Origin: Rheum nobile | Taxonomy: Eukaryota > Streptophyta > Magnoliopsida > Caryophyllales > Polygonaceae | Assembly: GCA_027886185.1 (NCBI GenBank) | Contig: WOAB01000323.1 | Location: 682,001-746,000 of the forward strand | Length of the DNA stretch: 64,000 bases | Direction of reading: 5' to 3' | Part shown: in pieces, positions 63,958-64,000 of the stretch | How the letters are laid out: the number at the start of each line of letters is the position of its first letter | How positions within the stretch are numbered: the stretch's first letter is position 1 | Program-made: the position numbers and the translations under genes | Notes under the pieces: generated by a model | What the model saw: only the letters and a program-made list of their open reading frames with translations | The model's database searches: none | Told to the model about the DNA's origin: nothing

Positions 63958-64000
63958 CCTCCTCCTCCTCCATCTGACAAATTAATCAACTCCCGCCTCT

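Overview
The window is nuclear DNA of a flowering plant, probably a eudicot. It is AT-rich and intron-bearing, with AAACCCT telomere-type motifs, Athila-like and other LTR retrotransposons, Helitrons, a TS-type SINE, MITEs and plant-only gene families (WRKY, TBL, B3, plant mobile domain). Most of the 64 kb is transposon-derived. The few host genes that look functional lie at about 21.2-36.7 kb.

Layout. 1-6218: Athila-type LTR element on the minus strand with an intact 916-aa gag-protease but no pol. 6219-10717: broken plant mobile domain (+), GRF zinc-finger (-) and transposase-tail/OTU-protease (-) genes, mixed with perfect hairpins and telomere-like repeats. 10718-17400: a degenerate Ty3-type element (2.6-kb LTR, gag zinc knuckles) inserted in the OTU gene. 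17870-19050: a broken B3-domain gene between two hairpin modules lying as direct repeats. 19194-20717: a long-TIR DNA element that captured a leucine-rich-repeat receptor fragment.

Host genes: a 5'-incomplete TBL O-acetyltransferase (21.2-22.5 kb, +), a multi-pass membrane protein (22.7-23.6 kb, -), a group IIe WRKY factor (25.5-26.4 kb, +), an INO80-complex PAPA-1/HIT protein (27.3-31.1 kb, -) and a RING protein lacking one zinc ligand (36.05-36.7 kb, +). The WRKY and INO80 genes each have one intron that fits frame and family only with a GC-AG junction. No shared pathway links these neighbours.

36.7-50.7 kb: a MULE-type MITE, a Helitron carrying a sevenfold array of about 270 bp rich in CACGTG, a solo LTR that landed in the Helitron's last bases, TGCATG-rich tandem repeats, and a 5.45-kb LTR element (43559-49011) with 5-bp target duplication, a broken gag-like gene and a 49-bp minisatellite. 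50.7-55.8 kb: a second Helitron on the minus strand with a nearly full-length but broken Rep/helicase gene. 56.2-64 kb: no recognisable gene. It holds a dense TGGGC/GGCCCA cluster, long CT tracts between exon-like repeats, a 2-kb tandem duplication with inner sub-repeats, telomere-like blocks and a TTC microsatellite.

The least explained signal is the hairpin family with core AAACGC(T/C)A, found beside broken genes for nuclear or regulatory proteins between 8.4 and 19.0 kb. Coding calls come from reading translations by eye. Exon boundaries were set from splice signals and frame, and were checked by frame arithmetic for the WRKY, INO80 and TBL genes.
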